Shown here piece after piece: positions 1 to 8,795 of a DNA stretch of 64,000 bases (its first letter is position 1; every line of letters begins with the position of its first letter). The stretch is from Mycobacterium kyogaense. GTDB taxonomy: Bacteria; Actinomycetota; Actinomycetes; Mycobacteriales; Mycobacteriaceae. A model generated the notes under the pieces. It was not told the origin of the DNA. It was given only the letters and a program-made list of their open reading frames with translations, and searched no databases. The position numbers and the translations under genes were made by a program. Where the stretch lies: NCBI RefSeq assembly GCF_003254575.1, contig NZ_QJUA01000013.1, forward strand, positions 51,734 to 115,733, in the 5' to 3' direction.

Positions 1-113
1 ACGAAGACGGTTCCTCGACGGGTGCCACGCGTGAAGAGGCCATCGCCGACATGGATCTCGATGATCTGCTCAACGCCTTCGACGACGATGCCTTCGACGA
101 CGATGATGAATAG
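1..113 (+). CDS. C-terminal fragment of an acidic protein of unknown function
   Basis: An open frame enters from the left edge and ends at TAG 111-113. The last 36 residues include REEAIADMDLDDLLNAF and finish in a run of Asp and Glu. No family can be assigned from so short a tail. Only 9 bp separate its stop from the ATG of the next gene on the same strand, so the two are probably cotranscribed. The frame's codon use (C or G at third positions) fits a real gene end. Confidence 0.6.
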   Translation, partial: EDGSSTGATREEAIADMDLDDLLNAFDDDAFDDDDE

Positions 114-122
114 CACGCGCAG

Positions 123-2495
123 ATGAGGATCGTCATCTCGGGATCGGACACGGTGGTGGGCCGGCTGCTCGCGGCCCGCCTGCGCACCGTCGGCCATGAG
201 GTCGACGGTGACGCCGACCTGCGCGGCGCCGACGTCGTGGTGCACTGCACGGGGCTCGACGGCCCGGACGACGCGTCGCTCGCCCAGGCTGTCGACGCGG
301 CTGTCGGTGTCGGGCGTTTCGTGTTCGCCTACAGCGGTCCCCGGCGTCGACGAGACGAGGAGCTTCTGCGGGCGCGGATTCCCGATGCGGTGGTCTGCCG
401 GTCGGGCCTGGTGCTCGGGCGGGATCTTGGAGACGGCCTCGTCCCGCTGTTGGCTCGGCGAGCGCTGCCTGCCGGCGGTGGGTCGCCGCTGTCGGTCGTC
501 CACGTCGATGACGTGCTACGCATTCTCGTCCAGGCGGCGGTGGGCCCGGAAAAAGTCAGTGGGACAATCGAACTCGCCGCGCCTGATCCCGTGACACCCG
601 CCGAGATCGCCGGAGCGCTCGGCCGCTCGACCACCCGGACCACTGGCCGCGACACTCTCGCGCAGTGGTTTCTCGGCTGCCCGGTGCTCGACGGCGCGCA
701 GCGCCCGATCGCGTGGTCGGCGCCGGCATGCCTCGCCGACACCGCGCTGGCCGTGCGCGGTCGCATCGCCATCGGAGGCCGTGTCTGGAACGCGCCGTGG
801 CGGTTGCCGCGGGTGCGCACGGCCGACATTCCGGCCGTCGACTGCCCCGCCTCTGACGGGGTGCTGCCGGTGTTCACCGGCCCTGTGGGCGGCAACGGTG
901 AATTCGACACCCCGATCGACCCTCGTTTTCCCGCGTTCGTCGCGACCAACCTGTCCGAGGCCCTGCCGGGTCCGTTCACCCCGTCGTCGGCCTCGGTGAC
1001 GGTCCTCGGCGCCCGTGCCGGGGGCGTCACCATCGCCCGGCAGTTGCGCCCCGGCGGTGTGGTGGAACGCGAGATCGCCGCCCGCACAGTCGGTGTGTTC
1101 GGTCACCGCCTGTACGCCGCGGTCACGTCGGCACACTTCATGGCCCAGACGGTGCCGTTCACCGATCCGATGCTGGTGCTCGGCCAGTTCTTCGGCCGCA
1201 CCGTGCACCAGTTGCCGATCTTCGGGTCCGAAGCACCCCCTGCCGGTCGTGCCGGGATCCTCGCGCAGTTACGCAATGTCGGGGTGTTCGGCGGCAACCT
1301 CGTCGGGCTCTCTGCCGGCTCCGTGCGCGACACCCGTGACTTCGTCGCCGATGTCGATGCCTTCGAAGCCGAAGTGCAGCACGATCTTTCGGTTGCGACA
1401 GAGCCGCAGCTGGCCGACCTGATCCGTCGCGGCCGAGACCTCGTGGTGTACGGCTGGGTGCTGGCGTCGGCGTCGATCATGCTGTGCTCGGCCTACAGTG
1501 TGCTGTTGCGGTTGCTCACCGGCCGCGACACCACACCGCCCGCCGGCCCTGAGGTGGCCAGCGCGCGGTCGGTCGACGCCATCCGCCGGCTCGCCGCGAT
1601 CGCCCGGCGCGACCCCGAGGTGGCAGATCTGCTGCACGGCCCCGTCCTCGATCTCGCTGAGATCGAGCGCCGCGCACCGGCTTTCCACCGTGCGCTCACC
1701 GACGAGCTGCATCGCATCGGCCACCGCGGTCCGGCAGAGGTCGAGATGAGCTCACCGACCTACGCCGACGATCCCGCGCTTCTGCTGCGTATCGTGACCC
1801 GCACGCTGGACACCGAACACGACGTCCCTCCGGAACCCACAGCGGTGGCGCCGTATGTCCGTCCGGTCGCTGCGTTGGCGGCGCGGCAATTACGTGACCG
1901 TGAAGATCGACGGGACAAGATGGTGCGCGCCATCTGGCTGCTGCGCCGACTGCTCCGGGAGAAGGGTCGCCGTATGACGGCTGCCGGAGTGCTGGCCGAC
2001 CCCGAAGACGTCTTCTACCTGCTGGTCGACGAGCTCGACACCCCCCTGCCCGACGCCGCGACGTCCGTGGCTCGGCGCCGGGCCGAGCAGGCCCGGCTCA
2101 CCGCGATCGTGCCGCCGCCGGCCTTCAGCGGACGGTGGGACGCCCAGCCGACCGCGCCGGAGTCACTGACAGCGGGGACAGAACTGCAGGGTCTGGGGAT
2201 CTGTGGTGGACGCGTCCGAGGCCGGGTGCGCGTGGTGCGACCCGACACCATCGACGACCTCCAGCCCGGCGAGGTGCTGGTCGCCGAGGTCACCGACGTC
2301 GGCTACACCCCGGCGTTCGGATACGCCGCTGCGGTGGTGACCGAGCTCGGCGGCCCGATGTCGCACGCCGCCGTCGTCGCTCGCGAGTTCGGCTTCCCGT
2401 GCGTCGTCGATGCGCGCGGCGCCACCCGCCTGTCGACCGGCACGCTCATCGAAGTCGACGGAGCCACGGGCGCCATCTACGTTCTCGACGCGTGA
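123..2495 (+). CDS. Fusion of NAD(P)-binding Rossmann (SDR/epimerase-like) domain with PEP-utilising swivelling domain
   Basis: A 790-residue protein. Residues 1 to about 230 look like an SDR/epimerase Rossmann domain, with the N-terminal strand MRIVISGSDTVVGRLL. A mostly helical middle follows (about 300-650). Residues from about 690 form a PEP-utilising-enzyme mobile (phosphohistidine) domain with GGPMSHAAVVARE, whose His is the usual phospho-acceptor. No ATP-grasp nucleotide-binding domain and no PEP/pyruvate barrel are visible, so it cannot be a complete PEP synthase, PPDK or rifampicin phosphotransferase. I recall a similar architecture in mycobacteria (Rv2047c type), function unknown. 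The swivelling His may be decorative or may take phosphate from a partner such as the PPDK-like protein at 4868-6739. It converges with the mmpL gene, leaving 9 bp between stops. Confidence 0.8.
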   Translation: MRIVISGSDTVVGRLLAARLRTVGHEVDGDADLRGADVVVHCTGLDGPDDASLAQAVDAAVGVGRFVFAYSGPRRRRDEELLRARIPDAVVCRSGLVLGRDLGDGLVPLLARRALPAGGGSPLSVVHVDDVLRILVQAAVGPEKVSGTIELAAPDPVTPAEIAGALGRSTTRTTGRDTLAQWFLGCPVLDGAQRPIAWSAPACLADTALAVRGRIAIGGRVWNAPWRLPRVRTADIPAVDCPASDGVLPVFTGPVGGNGEFDTPIDPRFPAFVATNLSEALPGPFTPSSASVTVLGARAGGVTIARQLRPGGVVEREIAARTVGVFGHRLYAAVTSAHFMAQTVPFTDPMLVLGQFFGRTVHQLPIFGSEAPPAGRAGILAQLRNVGVFGGNLVGLSAGSVRDTRDFVADVDAFEAEVQHDLSVATEPQLADLIRRGRDLVVYGWVLASASIMLCSAYSVLLRLLTGRDTTPPAGPEVASARSVDAIRRLAAIARRDPEVADLLHGPVLDLAEIERRAPAFHRALTDELHRIGHRGPAEVEMSSPTYADDPALLLRIVTRTLDTEHDVPPEPTAVAPYVRPVAALAARQLRDREDRRDKMVRAIWLLRRLLREKGRRMTAAGVLADPEDVFYLLVDELDTPLPDAATSVARRRAEQARLTAIVPPPAFSGRWDAQPTAPESLTAGTELQGLGICGGRVRGRVRVVRPDTIDDLQPGEVLVAEVTDVGYTPAFGYAAAVVTELGGPMSHAAVVAREFGFPCVVDARGATRLSTGTLIEVDGATGAIYVLDA

Positions 2496-2504
2496 CGGAC
2501 CGGC

Positions 2505-4796
2505 CTAGGGCCCGATCAGCTTGGCCGGCATCCGATGTCGGCCTGCGGTCTTGACGACTCTGGTCTCGCTGAGACCGAAGCGGCTGTGCAGCCGCACCAT
2601 CCACCGCGGTGCCCACCAGTTCACATCACCGAGGATGTGCATGAACGCCGGCAACAGCAGCATGCGCACCAGCGTGGCGTCGACGACCACCGCCAGCGTC
2701 AGCCCGAGACCGAACATGCGCATGATCGAGACGTCCGAAGCGATCAGTGCGGCAAAGGAAATCGACATCAAGAGGGCGGCGGCGGTCACGACGCGACCGG
2801 TCTTGGCCAACCCCAGCGCCACCGCTTCGTCATTGCCCGCAGTCGCATAGGCGAGCCGCTGCTCCCGGATGCGGGAGATCAGGAACACCTCGTAGTCCAT
2901 CGACAGACCGAACGCGATGCAGAACAGCAGCACGGGCACGTTGGCCACCAGCGTGCCCGTCGACGTCGTCCCCAGCGCGCCGAGATAGCCGTCCTGGAAG
3001 ATCCAGACCAGAGCACCGAACGTCGCTGTCAGTGACAGTGCGTTCAGCACAAGGGCTTTGATCGGGATCACCACGCTGCCGGTGAGCAGGAACAGCAGGA
3101 TGAACGTGATGGCGGCCATCACCGTCAGCACCAGAGGCAGCCGCGACATGATGGCCGCGGCGTTGTCGTGGTTGACCTGCGCGGTGCCGGTCAGCAGAGT
3201 CTCGCGGCCGCCCGGGCCCGGCACGGCCGACAGCTGCGCCAACTGGAGCTCGGAGTCCGCGGAGAACAGAGGGGCAGAGCTGTTGACGGTCAGGAAGGCG
3301 CGATCCCCGGCCACCCCGGCCGGTCCCGACGGCCCGAGCACGTTCAAGCCCTGCGCGAAGGCGCCGACCGGCGAGGACACCGACGTCACCCGGAACACCC
3401 GTGACAGCTCGGCGGCGTAGCGGGCCATCTCCGCGGGGGGCACTGCCGCGGTGTCGGGCACGACGATGGTGACCGCTTGTGTGGTGTCCTCGGCGAAATC
3501 GTTGCGCAGCTGATCGCCGATCTGCCGGGCCGAGGCAGTCTCGGGAAGGATGCGGTCGTCCGGGAAGCCCCACTTGATGCCGAGGAACGGCGCGCCGAGC
3601 ACCAGCAGCAGCGTGACCGCGGCGATCGCGACCGGGACGGCCCGGCGGGTGCCGAAGCGCCCCGCGCGATACCAGAAGTTGCGCTCGACGGGCTGGGGCT
3701 GCGGCGGCGGCCGCCGCAGGATCCGGCGTGCTCCCCGCCGGATGTCCAGCGCGTCGATGCGGTCGCCGAGCAGCACGATCACCGCCGGCGTGACGAGCAG
3801 CGCCGCCAGCGCGGTGAGAGTCACCACCCCGATGCCGGCGTAGGCGAACGACCTCAGGAAGTACATGGGGAACAGCGCGAGCGCTAGCATCGAACAGCCG
3901 ACGGTGACGGCCGAGAACAGCACGGTGCGGCCCGCGGTCGCCATGGTGACGACGAGCGCGTCGTCGACACCCGATCCGGCGCGCCGTTCATCGCGGTAGC
4001 GGCTGACGATGAGCAGCGTGTAGTCGATCGCCAGCGCCATCCCCATCGCCGCGGTCAGATTCAGCGCGAAGGTCGACACCTCGGTCGCCAGGGTGATCAC
4101 CCGCAGCAACGCCAGGCAGCCGACGATCGCCATGATCCCGACTGTCAGCGGCACCGCCGCGGCGAGCAGACCACCGAACACCCAGACCAGCACCAGGAAG
4201 CTCAGCGGTATGACGATGCCCTCGACCAGCAGCAGGTCGTGCTTGGACTGGTGGTTGATCTGCACGTAGGTCATCGCAGGCCCGCCGGCCGACACGGTGA
4301 CGCCTTCCCGCGTGCCGACCAGGCCCTGGGCGAGCTCGTCGGCCCGCCGCTGGGCGTCGGTGCCTCCGCCGTCGATGCCGGCCACGACGAGGCCGGTCTT
4401 GCCATCGGTGCTGATCAGCCCGCGGGCAGCCGGCGGCGGCGCGGTCCACGGCGATGTCACCGCCGCGACGTCGGCCGCCCCGTCGAGCGTGTCGACGATC
4501 TCCATACCCACCCGGCGTGCGTCCGCGCTGCTCGCACCCTGCTCGGAGCGCACGGTGAAGACGAGCTGCAGGTCACCCTGCTCGAATTCCTGCGACAACA
4601 GGTCGGCCGCGCGCGACGACTGCGCGGCCGGATCGCGAAAGCCTGCGGCTGACAGTGACTTGAAGACAGGTAGGCCGATCACCGCGGCGCAGCAGACGAT
4701 CAGGACCGCGACGGCGATGATCCGCTTCGGGGCCGCAAGGGCCAGCAGGGCAATGCGTTGCAGAGGGCAATCCTTTGCGCCGGCGGTCGAGGTCAC
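2505..4796 (-). CDS. MmpL/RND-superfamily membrane transporter
   Basis: A 763-residue polytopic membrane protein of the MMPL family. It has the usual twofold layout: one N-terminal transmembrane helix (about 23-43), an external loop, and a block of helices containing the TM4-type signature AIDYTLLIVSRYRDE. The second half has another such helix, MDYEVFLISRIRE. The Asp-Tyr pairs in these helices match the proton-relay positions of mycobacterial MmpL proteins, which export lipids or siderophores. It has no MmpS partner beside it, and its substrate cannot be read from sequence. The start is GTG at 4796, with 71 bp to the upstream minus-strand gene. Confidence 0.9.
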   Translation of the reverse strand: MTSTAGAKDCPLQRIALLALAAPKRIIAVAVLIVCCAAVIGLPVFKSLSAAGFRDPAAQSSRAADLLSQEFEQGDLQLVFTVRSEQGASSADARRVGMEIVDTLDGAADVAAVTSPWTAPPPAARGLISTDGKTGLVVAGIDGGGTDAQRRADELAQGLVGTREGVTVSAGGPAMTYVQINHQSKHDLLLVEGIVIPLSFLVLVWVFGGLLAAAVPLTVGIMAIVGCLALLRVITLATEVSTFALNLTAAMGMALAIDYTLLIVSRYRDERRAGSGVDDALVVTMATAGRTVLFSAVTVGCSMLALALFPMYFLRSFAYAGIGVVTLTALAALLVTPAVIVLLGDRIDALDIRRGARRILRRPPPQPQPVERNFWYRAGRFGTRRAVPVAIAAVTLLLVLGAPFLGIKWGFPDDRILPETASARQIGDQLRNDFAEDTTQAVTIVVPDTAAVPPAEMARYAAELSRVFRVTSVSSPVGAFAQGLNVLGPSGPAGVAGDRAFLTVNSSAPLFSADSELQLAQLSAVPGPGGRETLLTGTAQVNHDNAAAIMSRLPLVLTVMAAITFILLFLLTGSVVIPIKALVLNALSLTATFGALVWIFQDGYLGALGTTSTGTLVANVPVLLFCIAFGLSMDYEVFLISRIREQRLAYATAGNDEAVALGLAKTGRVVTAAALLMSISFAALIASDVSIMRMFGLGLTLAVVVDATLVRMLLLPAFMHILGDVNWWAPRWMVRLHSRFGLSETRVVKTAGRHRMPAKLIGP

Positions 4797-4867
4797 CGCC
4801 CAGCGTGCGCGTTGATCATGGCCTTCGTCATGGAACCGGCGAATATGTCGGCTGTGTCACGTCTTGT

Positions 4868-6739
4868 TCAGTCAGCGCGCCCGGCGCGTGCCTCGTCGGT
4901 GCGGGTCAGGCCGGCTGCGACGAGGAGCTCCTCGTGCAGCGCGAACCACACCGAGTGATAGGAGTCGATCAGCGGATGGGTGAACCACTGCCGATCGCCG
5001 GCGTGGATGTGCCGCAGTGCGTCCTCGAGTGCGACGCGATAGGACGCCAGACGAGGGAGTTGTGCCGCCGCGCGGTCGACGACCGGGAGGACCCGGCCGT
5101 GGATCCGATCGAGCCGGGCGATCACCGCGGCGTCGTACCCGGTGTCCGTGTGATCGTTGGGTCGCCCGTCGCGCAGCTGCCAGTCGGTGACGACCGCCTT
5201 GAAGTCGGCGTTGACGGCGCAGAAACCGCGGTAGACGTCGGCCAGCACCGCAGAGTCGGCGCCCGCCCGCTCGGCCGTGAGCAGGTCCCCCAGCCGGGCA
5301 CGGCCCTGCGGGGTCAGGCGGACGGTCGTCGTCCCGGTCACCAGTGCGGCCGCGGCCAGCTCGTCGTGACGGGACGGATCGAGCTCGTCGCGCGCCACGC
5401 CGCCGGTCATCCGAAGGCGCTGCAGGGTCTCCAGCTCGGTGTCCGGGAGCTGCCCGGCCCCGGCGGTGCGACGATCCGCCCCGGCCGCGATGTCCTGATA
5501 CGCCCGCACGTCGGCGTCGACGTCGGCGTCGAGCCAGGATTCGACGTCGAGCGTGCCGGCGAAGATCTCGCCGGTCGACCCGTCCACGGTGACCTGCAGG
5601 CCCTCGAGCGCCGTGGCCGTGCCGGGGCCGCAGCCGACGACAGCGGGCCGGCCGATGTCGCGACAGATCACCGCGGCGTGGCTGGCAGGACCGCCGACCT
5701 CGGTGATCACCGCGGCGCATGCCAGCATCCCGGCGATGTCAGCCGGGCTGGTCGTCGTGCGGACCAGGACGATGGGTTCGCGGTCGGCCGCGTCGACGGC
5801 GTCGTCCAGGTCGCTGACCGCCCGGCCGGTGGCCACCCCCGGTGCCGCGGGCAGTCCTGTGGCCACGCGCGGTGCGCAACGCTCCACCGGTCGTCGGGCG
5901 CTTGCCCGCACCGCGTCCACGTCCGCAGGTGTGACCCGGTTCAGCAGCTCGGTCTCGTCGAGCACACCGGCCGCGTGCAGAGACAGCGCCACGCGCAGCG
6001 CGGCGCGCGGGGAGCGGGTCGCGGTGCGCGTCTGCAGCAACCACAGCTGCCCGGACTCGACCGTGAACTCGATGTCCTGCATGTCTGCGTAGTGGTGTTC
6101 CAGCAGCCGTGCCGCCGCGGCCAGCGCGGCGTGGACGGTCGGCAGCTCACCGGCCAGCACGTGCAGCGGGGCGCTCCCGACGGTGCCGGACACCACCGCG
6201 TCACCTCGGCTTCCGCGACGCCACTCCCCGAACAGCTCGTCGGCTCCGGTGAGTGGATTGCGGCTGAACGCGACACCCGCGCCGGAGGTGTCGTCGCACA
6301 CGCCCGACACCATCGCCTGCACGATGACCGCCGTTGCGGCCGCGTCGCCGAGCTGTCGGTGGCGACGGTAGGCGACCGAGCGCGGCGCGTCCCACGACGC
6401 GAGCACCGCCTCCACGGCAGGCAGGACATCGTCTGCATCGGGGTCGGGATCCACGTCGAGAACCGTGTCGAGCATCCCGGGCATGGACACAGTGGGACTG
6501 CTGCGCACGCTGACCCTGACAGGTCCGGACTGCTGCCGAAGCCACGCCAATCCGGCAGTGACGGCGTCGGCCAACGGCCCGCGCGCCGTGCAGACGGGTG
6601 CCGGCACGCAGAACGCCGGGGGGACGGGTAGACCGAGCCGGCGCATCGTGTCCAGCGACGCCGCCTTCGCACCGATGAGCTCGGTGGGTGGCTGTGCCCG
6701 GCCGTCGAGCAGGACGACCGTCGCGGGATCAGCCGTCAA
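4868..6739 (-). CDS. PPDK-related phosphotransferase lacking the PEP/pyruvate barrel
   Basis: A 623-residue protein. The first about 330 residues resemble the ATP-grasp nucleotide-binding part of pyruvate phosphate dikinase, including the segments VRSSPTVSMPGMLDTVLDV and EFTVESGQLWLLQTRTATR. A swivelling phosphohistidine domain follows (about 340-430) with GGPASHAAVICRDIGRPAVV. The remaining about 200 residues are helical and unrelated to the PEP/pyruvate TIM barrel, which is missing. True pyruvate phosphate dikinase activity is therefore unlikely. Phosphotransfer from ATP through His to another acceptor is the better guess, and Rv1127c is a comparably truncated mycobacterial protein. Translation probably starts at TTG 6739, overlapping the stop of the AhpD-like gene by 4 bp (TTGA). 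No nearby in-frame ATG or GTG fits better. Confidence 0.85.
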   Translation of the reverse strand: MTADPATVVLLDGRAQPPTELIGAKAASLDTMRRLGLPVPPAFCVPAPVCTARGPLADAVTAGLAWLRQQSGPVRVSVRSSPTVSMPGMLDTVLDVDPDPDADDVLPAVEAVLASWDAPRSVAYRRHRQLGDAAATAVIVQAMVSGVCDDTSGAGVAFSRNPLTGADELFGEWRRGSRGDAVVSGTVGSAPLHVLAGELPTVHAALAAAARLLEHHYADMQDIEFTVESGQLWLLQTRTATRSPRAALRVALSLHAAGVLDETELLNRVTPADVDAVRASARRPVERCAPRVATGLPAAPGVATGRAVSDLDDAVDAADREPIVLVRTTTSPADIAGMLACAAVITEVGGPASHAAVICRDIGRPAVVGCGPGTATALEGLQVTVDGSTGEIFAGTLDVESWLDADVDADVRAYQDIAAGADRRTAGAGQLPDTELETLQRLRMTGGVARDELDPSRHDELAAAALVTGTTTVRLTPQGRARLGDLLTAERAGADSAVLADVYRGFCAVNADFKAVVTDWQLRDGRPNDHTDTGYDAAVIARLDRIHGRVLPVVDRAAAQLPRLASYRVALEDALRHIHAGDRQWFTHPLIDSYHSVWFALHEELLVAAGLTRTDEARAGRAD

Positions 6740-7278
6740 TTCGGAAAGTCCAGCGGCACCTGCAACGTCGTGATCGTCGCCGCCAAGCCGTCGTATTGCG
6801 CGGCGAGCATGCAGAACTCGATCAGCTGGGGTTTGGTCAGATGTGTCGCCAGCTGCGCCCAGGTCTGCCGCGAGACACTGCGGGTGATCACGAACTCGTC
6901 GGTGGCGGTGATGAGGATGCGCTGACGGTCGGTCAGCCCGTCGGCGTCCGGCCCCTCGAAGATCTTGGCCTGCGTCTGCTGGTCGACCCCCCGGGTACGG
7001 GCCAGCCTGCGATGCTGCTGCAGTTCGTATTCACAGTCCCGGAGATGACCCACGCGCAGGATGACCAGCTCGGCGTCACGTCCCGGGAGTTTGCTCAGCG
7101 CGCCGAGCAGGGCTGCGCTGTAGGGCAGCCACAACAGGAACAGGATGCGGTGCTGTCCCAGCACGTTGAACAGCGTGAACCGCGGCGCCCTGATGACGCG
7201 GGCGCCCACCTTGGCGATCACCCAGTTGAGCGGCCCGAGCTCTTTGAAGCCGCCGGGGGCGATGTGTCCAGCACTCAT
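6736..7278 (-). CDS. Carboxymuconolactone decarboxylase/AhpD-like protein
   Basis: A 180-residue helical protein of the CMD/AhpD-like fold, corresponding in position and sequence to Rv0464c. The family core is visible as ELVILRVGHLRDCEYELQQH. True AhpD alkylhydroperoxidases have a CxxC pair here; this protein keeps one Cys (DCEYELQQH), so disulfide peroxidase chemistry is unlikely. It is coupled on both sides: its ATG overlaps the ramB stop (ATGA), and its stop overlaps the start of the PPDK-like gene. The three genes thus form a likely transcription unit led by ramB. Confidence 0.85.
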   Translation of the reverse strand: MSAGHIAPGGFKELGPLNWVIAKVGARVIRAPRFTLFNVLGQHRILFLLWLPYSAALLGALSKLPGRDAELVILRVGHLRDCEYELQQHRRLARTRGVDQQTQAKIFEGPDADGLTDRQRILITATDEFVITRSVSRQTWAQLATHLTKPQLIEFCMLAAQYDGLAATITTLQVPLDFPN

Positions 7279-8717
7279 TGCTGCCTCACCAGATAGGGGG
7301 ACACCGTCGAGCGGTGTTCGTCGATGTCGAGCGCGCGGCCCAGCGCGGGGAACGCTCGCTGCGGACAGTTGTCCCGTTCGCAGACACGGCAGCCCGCGCC
7401 GATGGGCGTCGCGGACACCTTGGGGTCACCACTGAGGTCGAGGCCTTCCGAGTAGACCAGCCGGTGTGCGTGCCGTAGTTCGCAGCCCAGGCCGATCGCG
7501 AACGTCTTACCTGGCTGACCATAGCGCGAGGCGCGGCGCTCCACCGTGCGCGCCACCCACATGTAGGCCCGGCCGTCGGGCATCTCGGCGATCTGCACGC
7601 TGATCTTCCCGGGGTAGGCGAACGTTTCGTAGACGTTCCACAGCGGGCAGGTGCCACCGCTGGACGAGAAGTGAAAACCCGTGGCGGACTGGCGTTTCGA
7701 CATGTTGCCCGCCCGGTCGACGCGGACGAAGGAGAACGGGACGCCGCGCATCGACGGCCGCTGCAGCGTCGAGAGCCGATGGCAGATCGTCTCGTAGCTG
7801 GTCGAGTAGTAGGCGGAGAGCCGCTCGATGTCGTACCGGAAGTTCTCGGCGACCTCGTGGAACTGGGCGTAGGGGAGCACCGTCGCCGCAGCGAAGTAGT
7901 TGGCCAGTCCGAGCCGGGCGAGTGCCCGGGATTCGTCGCTGGTGAAGTGGCCGTCGTCGGTCAGCTTGTCGATCAGGTCGCCGTACTCGAGGTAGGCGAG
8001 TTCGGCGGCCATCCGGAACACCCGCTGTCCCACCGACAGGTGCGCGGTGATCTCCAACGTCTTGGTGGCGGGATCGAAGCGGTGCAGCACGCCTTCGCCG
8101 AGGTCCTGGCGGCGGATGATGCGCACGCCGTGCACGAACCGCAGCCGGTCGGACAGGTCGCCGGCGAGCTCACCGCGCTGCACCCGCATCCCGGCCGTCA
8201 GCTCCTCGGCGGCGGTGTCGAGCTCGTGGAGATAGTTCTGCCGCTGATAGAAGTAGTCGCGCACCTCTTCGTGCGGCATGGAGATCGACCCCGTCCCGCT
8301 GGCGCCCGGGTTGGCGCCGCCGACGTTGAATCGTCCCTCGGTGGCGGCGGCCAGCTGGGTCGTGGTCAGTTGGAACCGGCGGTGCAGGTTGACCATCGCG
8401 CGGGCGAGCTCGGGGTGCGCGCCGACCATCTCGGCGACCTCGGATGCGCCCACGTCGACGTCGAGGTCGCGGTCCATCAGGACTTCACGCAGCTCGGCGA
8501 TCAGACGGGTGTCGTCCTGGGAGGCGAAGAAGGTGGCGTCGACGCCGAACACCTCGGTGATCCGCAGCAGCACCGCGACCGTCAGCGGCCGAACGTCGTG
8601 CTCGATCTGGTTCAGGTAGCTGGGGGAGATGTCGAGCATCTGGGCCAGCGCTGCCTGACTGAATCCGCGCTCGCTGCGGAGCTGCCGTACCCGCGCTCCG
8701 ACGTATGTCTTGGCCAC
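7275..8717 (-). CDS. ramB: RamB-type XRE-family regulator of acetate/fatty-acid metabolism
   Basis: A 480-residue regulator matching RamB (Rv0465c) in length and layout. The N-terminal XRE helix-turn-helix is at about 8-62 (VRQLRSERGFSQAALAQML). A long middle domain and a C-terminal ScfR-type domain follow, with the Cys-rich segment GCRVCERDNCPQRAFP. In mycobacteria and corynebacteria RamB controls isocitrate lyase and its own gene according to carbon source. Here aceA lies 1.1 kb away, past one divergent gene, consistent with that role. The start is GTG 8717 (MAKTYVGARVRQ). The 78-bp divergent spacer to the thioesterase gene must hold both promoters. Confidence 0.93.
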   Translation of the reverse strand: MAKTYVGARVRQLRSERGFSQAALAQMLDISPSYLNQIEHDVRPLTVAVLLRITEVFGVDATFFASQDDTRLIAELREVLMDRDLDVDVGASEVAEMVGAHPELARAMVNLHRRFQLTTTQLAAATEGRFNVGGANPGASGTGSISMPHEEVRDYFYQRQNYLHELDTAAEELTAGMRVQRGELAGDLSDRLRFVHGVRIIRRQDLGEGVLHRFDPATKTLEITAHLSVGQRVFRMAAELAYLEYGDLIDKLTDDGHFTSDESRALARLGLANYFAAATVLPYAQFHEVAENFRYDIERLSAYYSTSYETICHRLSTLQRPSMRGVPFSFVRVDRAGNMSKRQSATGFHFSSSGGTCPLWNVYETFAYPGKISVQIAEMPDGRAYMWVARTVERRASRYGQPGKTFAIGLGCELRHAHRLVYSEGLDLSGDPKVSATPIGAGCRVCERDNCPQRAFPALGRALDIDEHRSTVSPYLVRQQ

Positions 8718-8795
8718 GTCGAACCAGCGTAGCCGCCTGCTAAGCCGATATTCGCAGAATTTGCACGCTGGGCCTGTGTGGCATCATCAGCTTTC
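8718..8795. promoter_or_regulatory. Divergent promoter region with a RamB-like motif
   Basis: A 78-bp spacer between the divergent ramB and thioesterase genes. It contains TTCGCAGAATTTGCAC around 8751-8766, two TTNGCA copies in direct repeat. This resembles the TTTGC core described for RamB boxes. Autoregulation of ramB from here is an inference, and no binding is shown by sequence alone. Confidence 0.35.
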
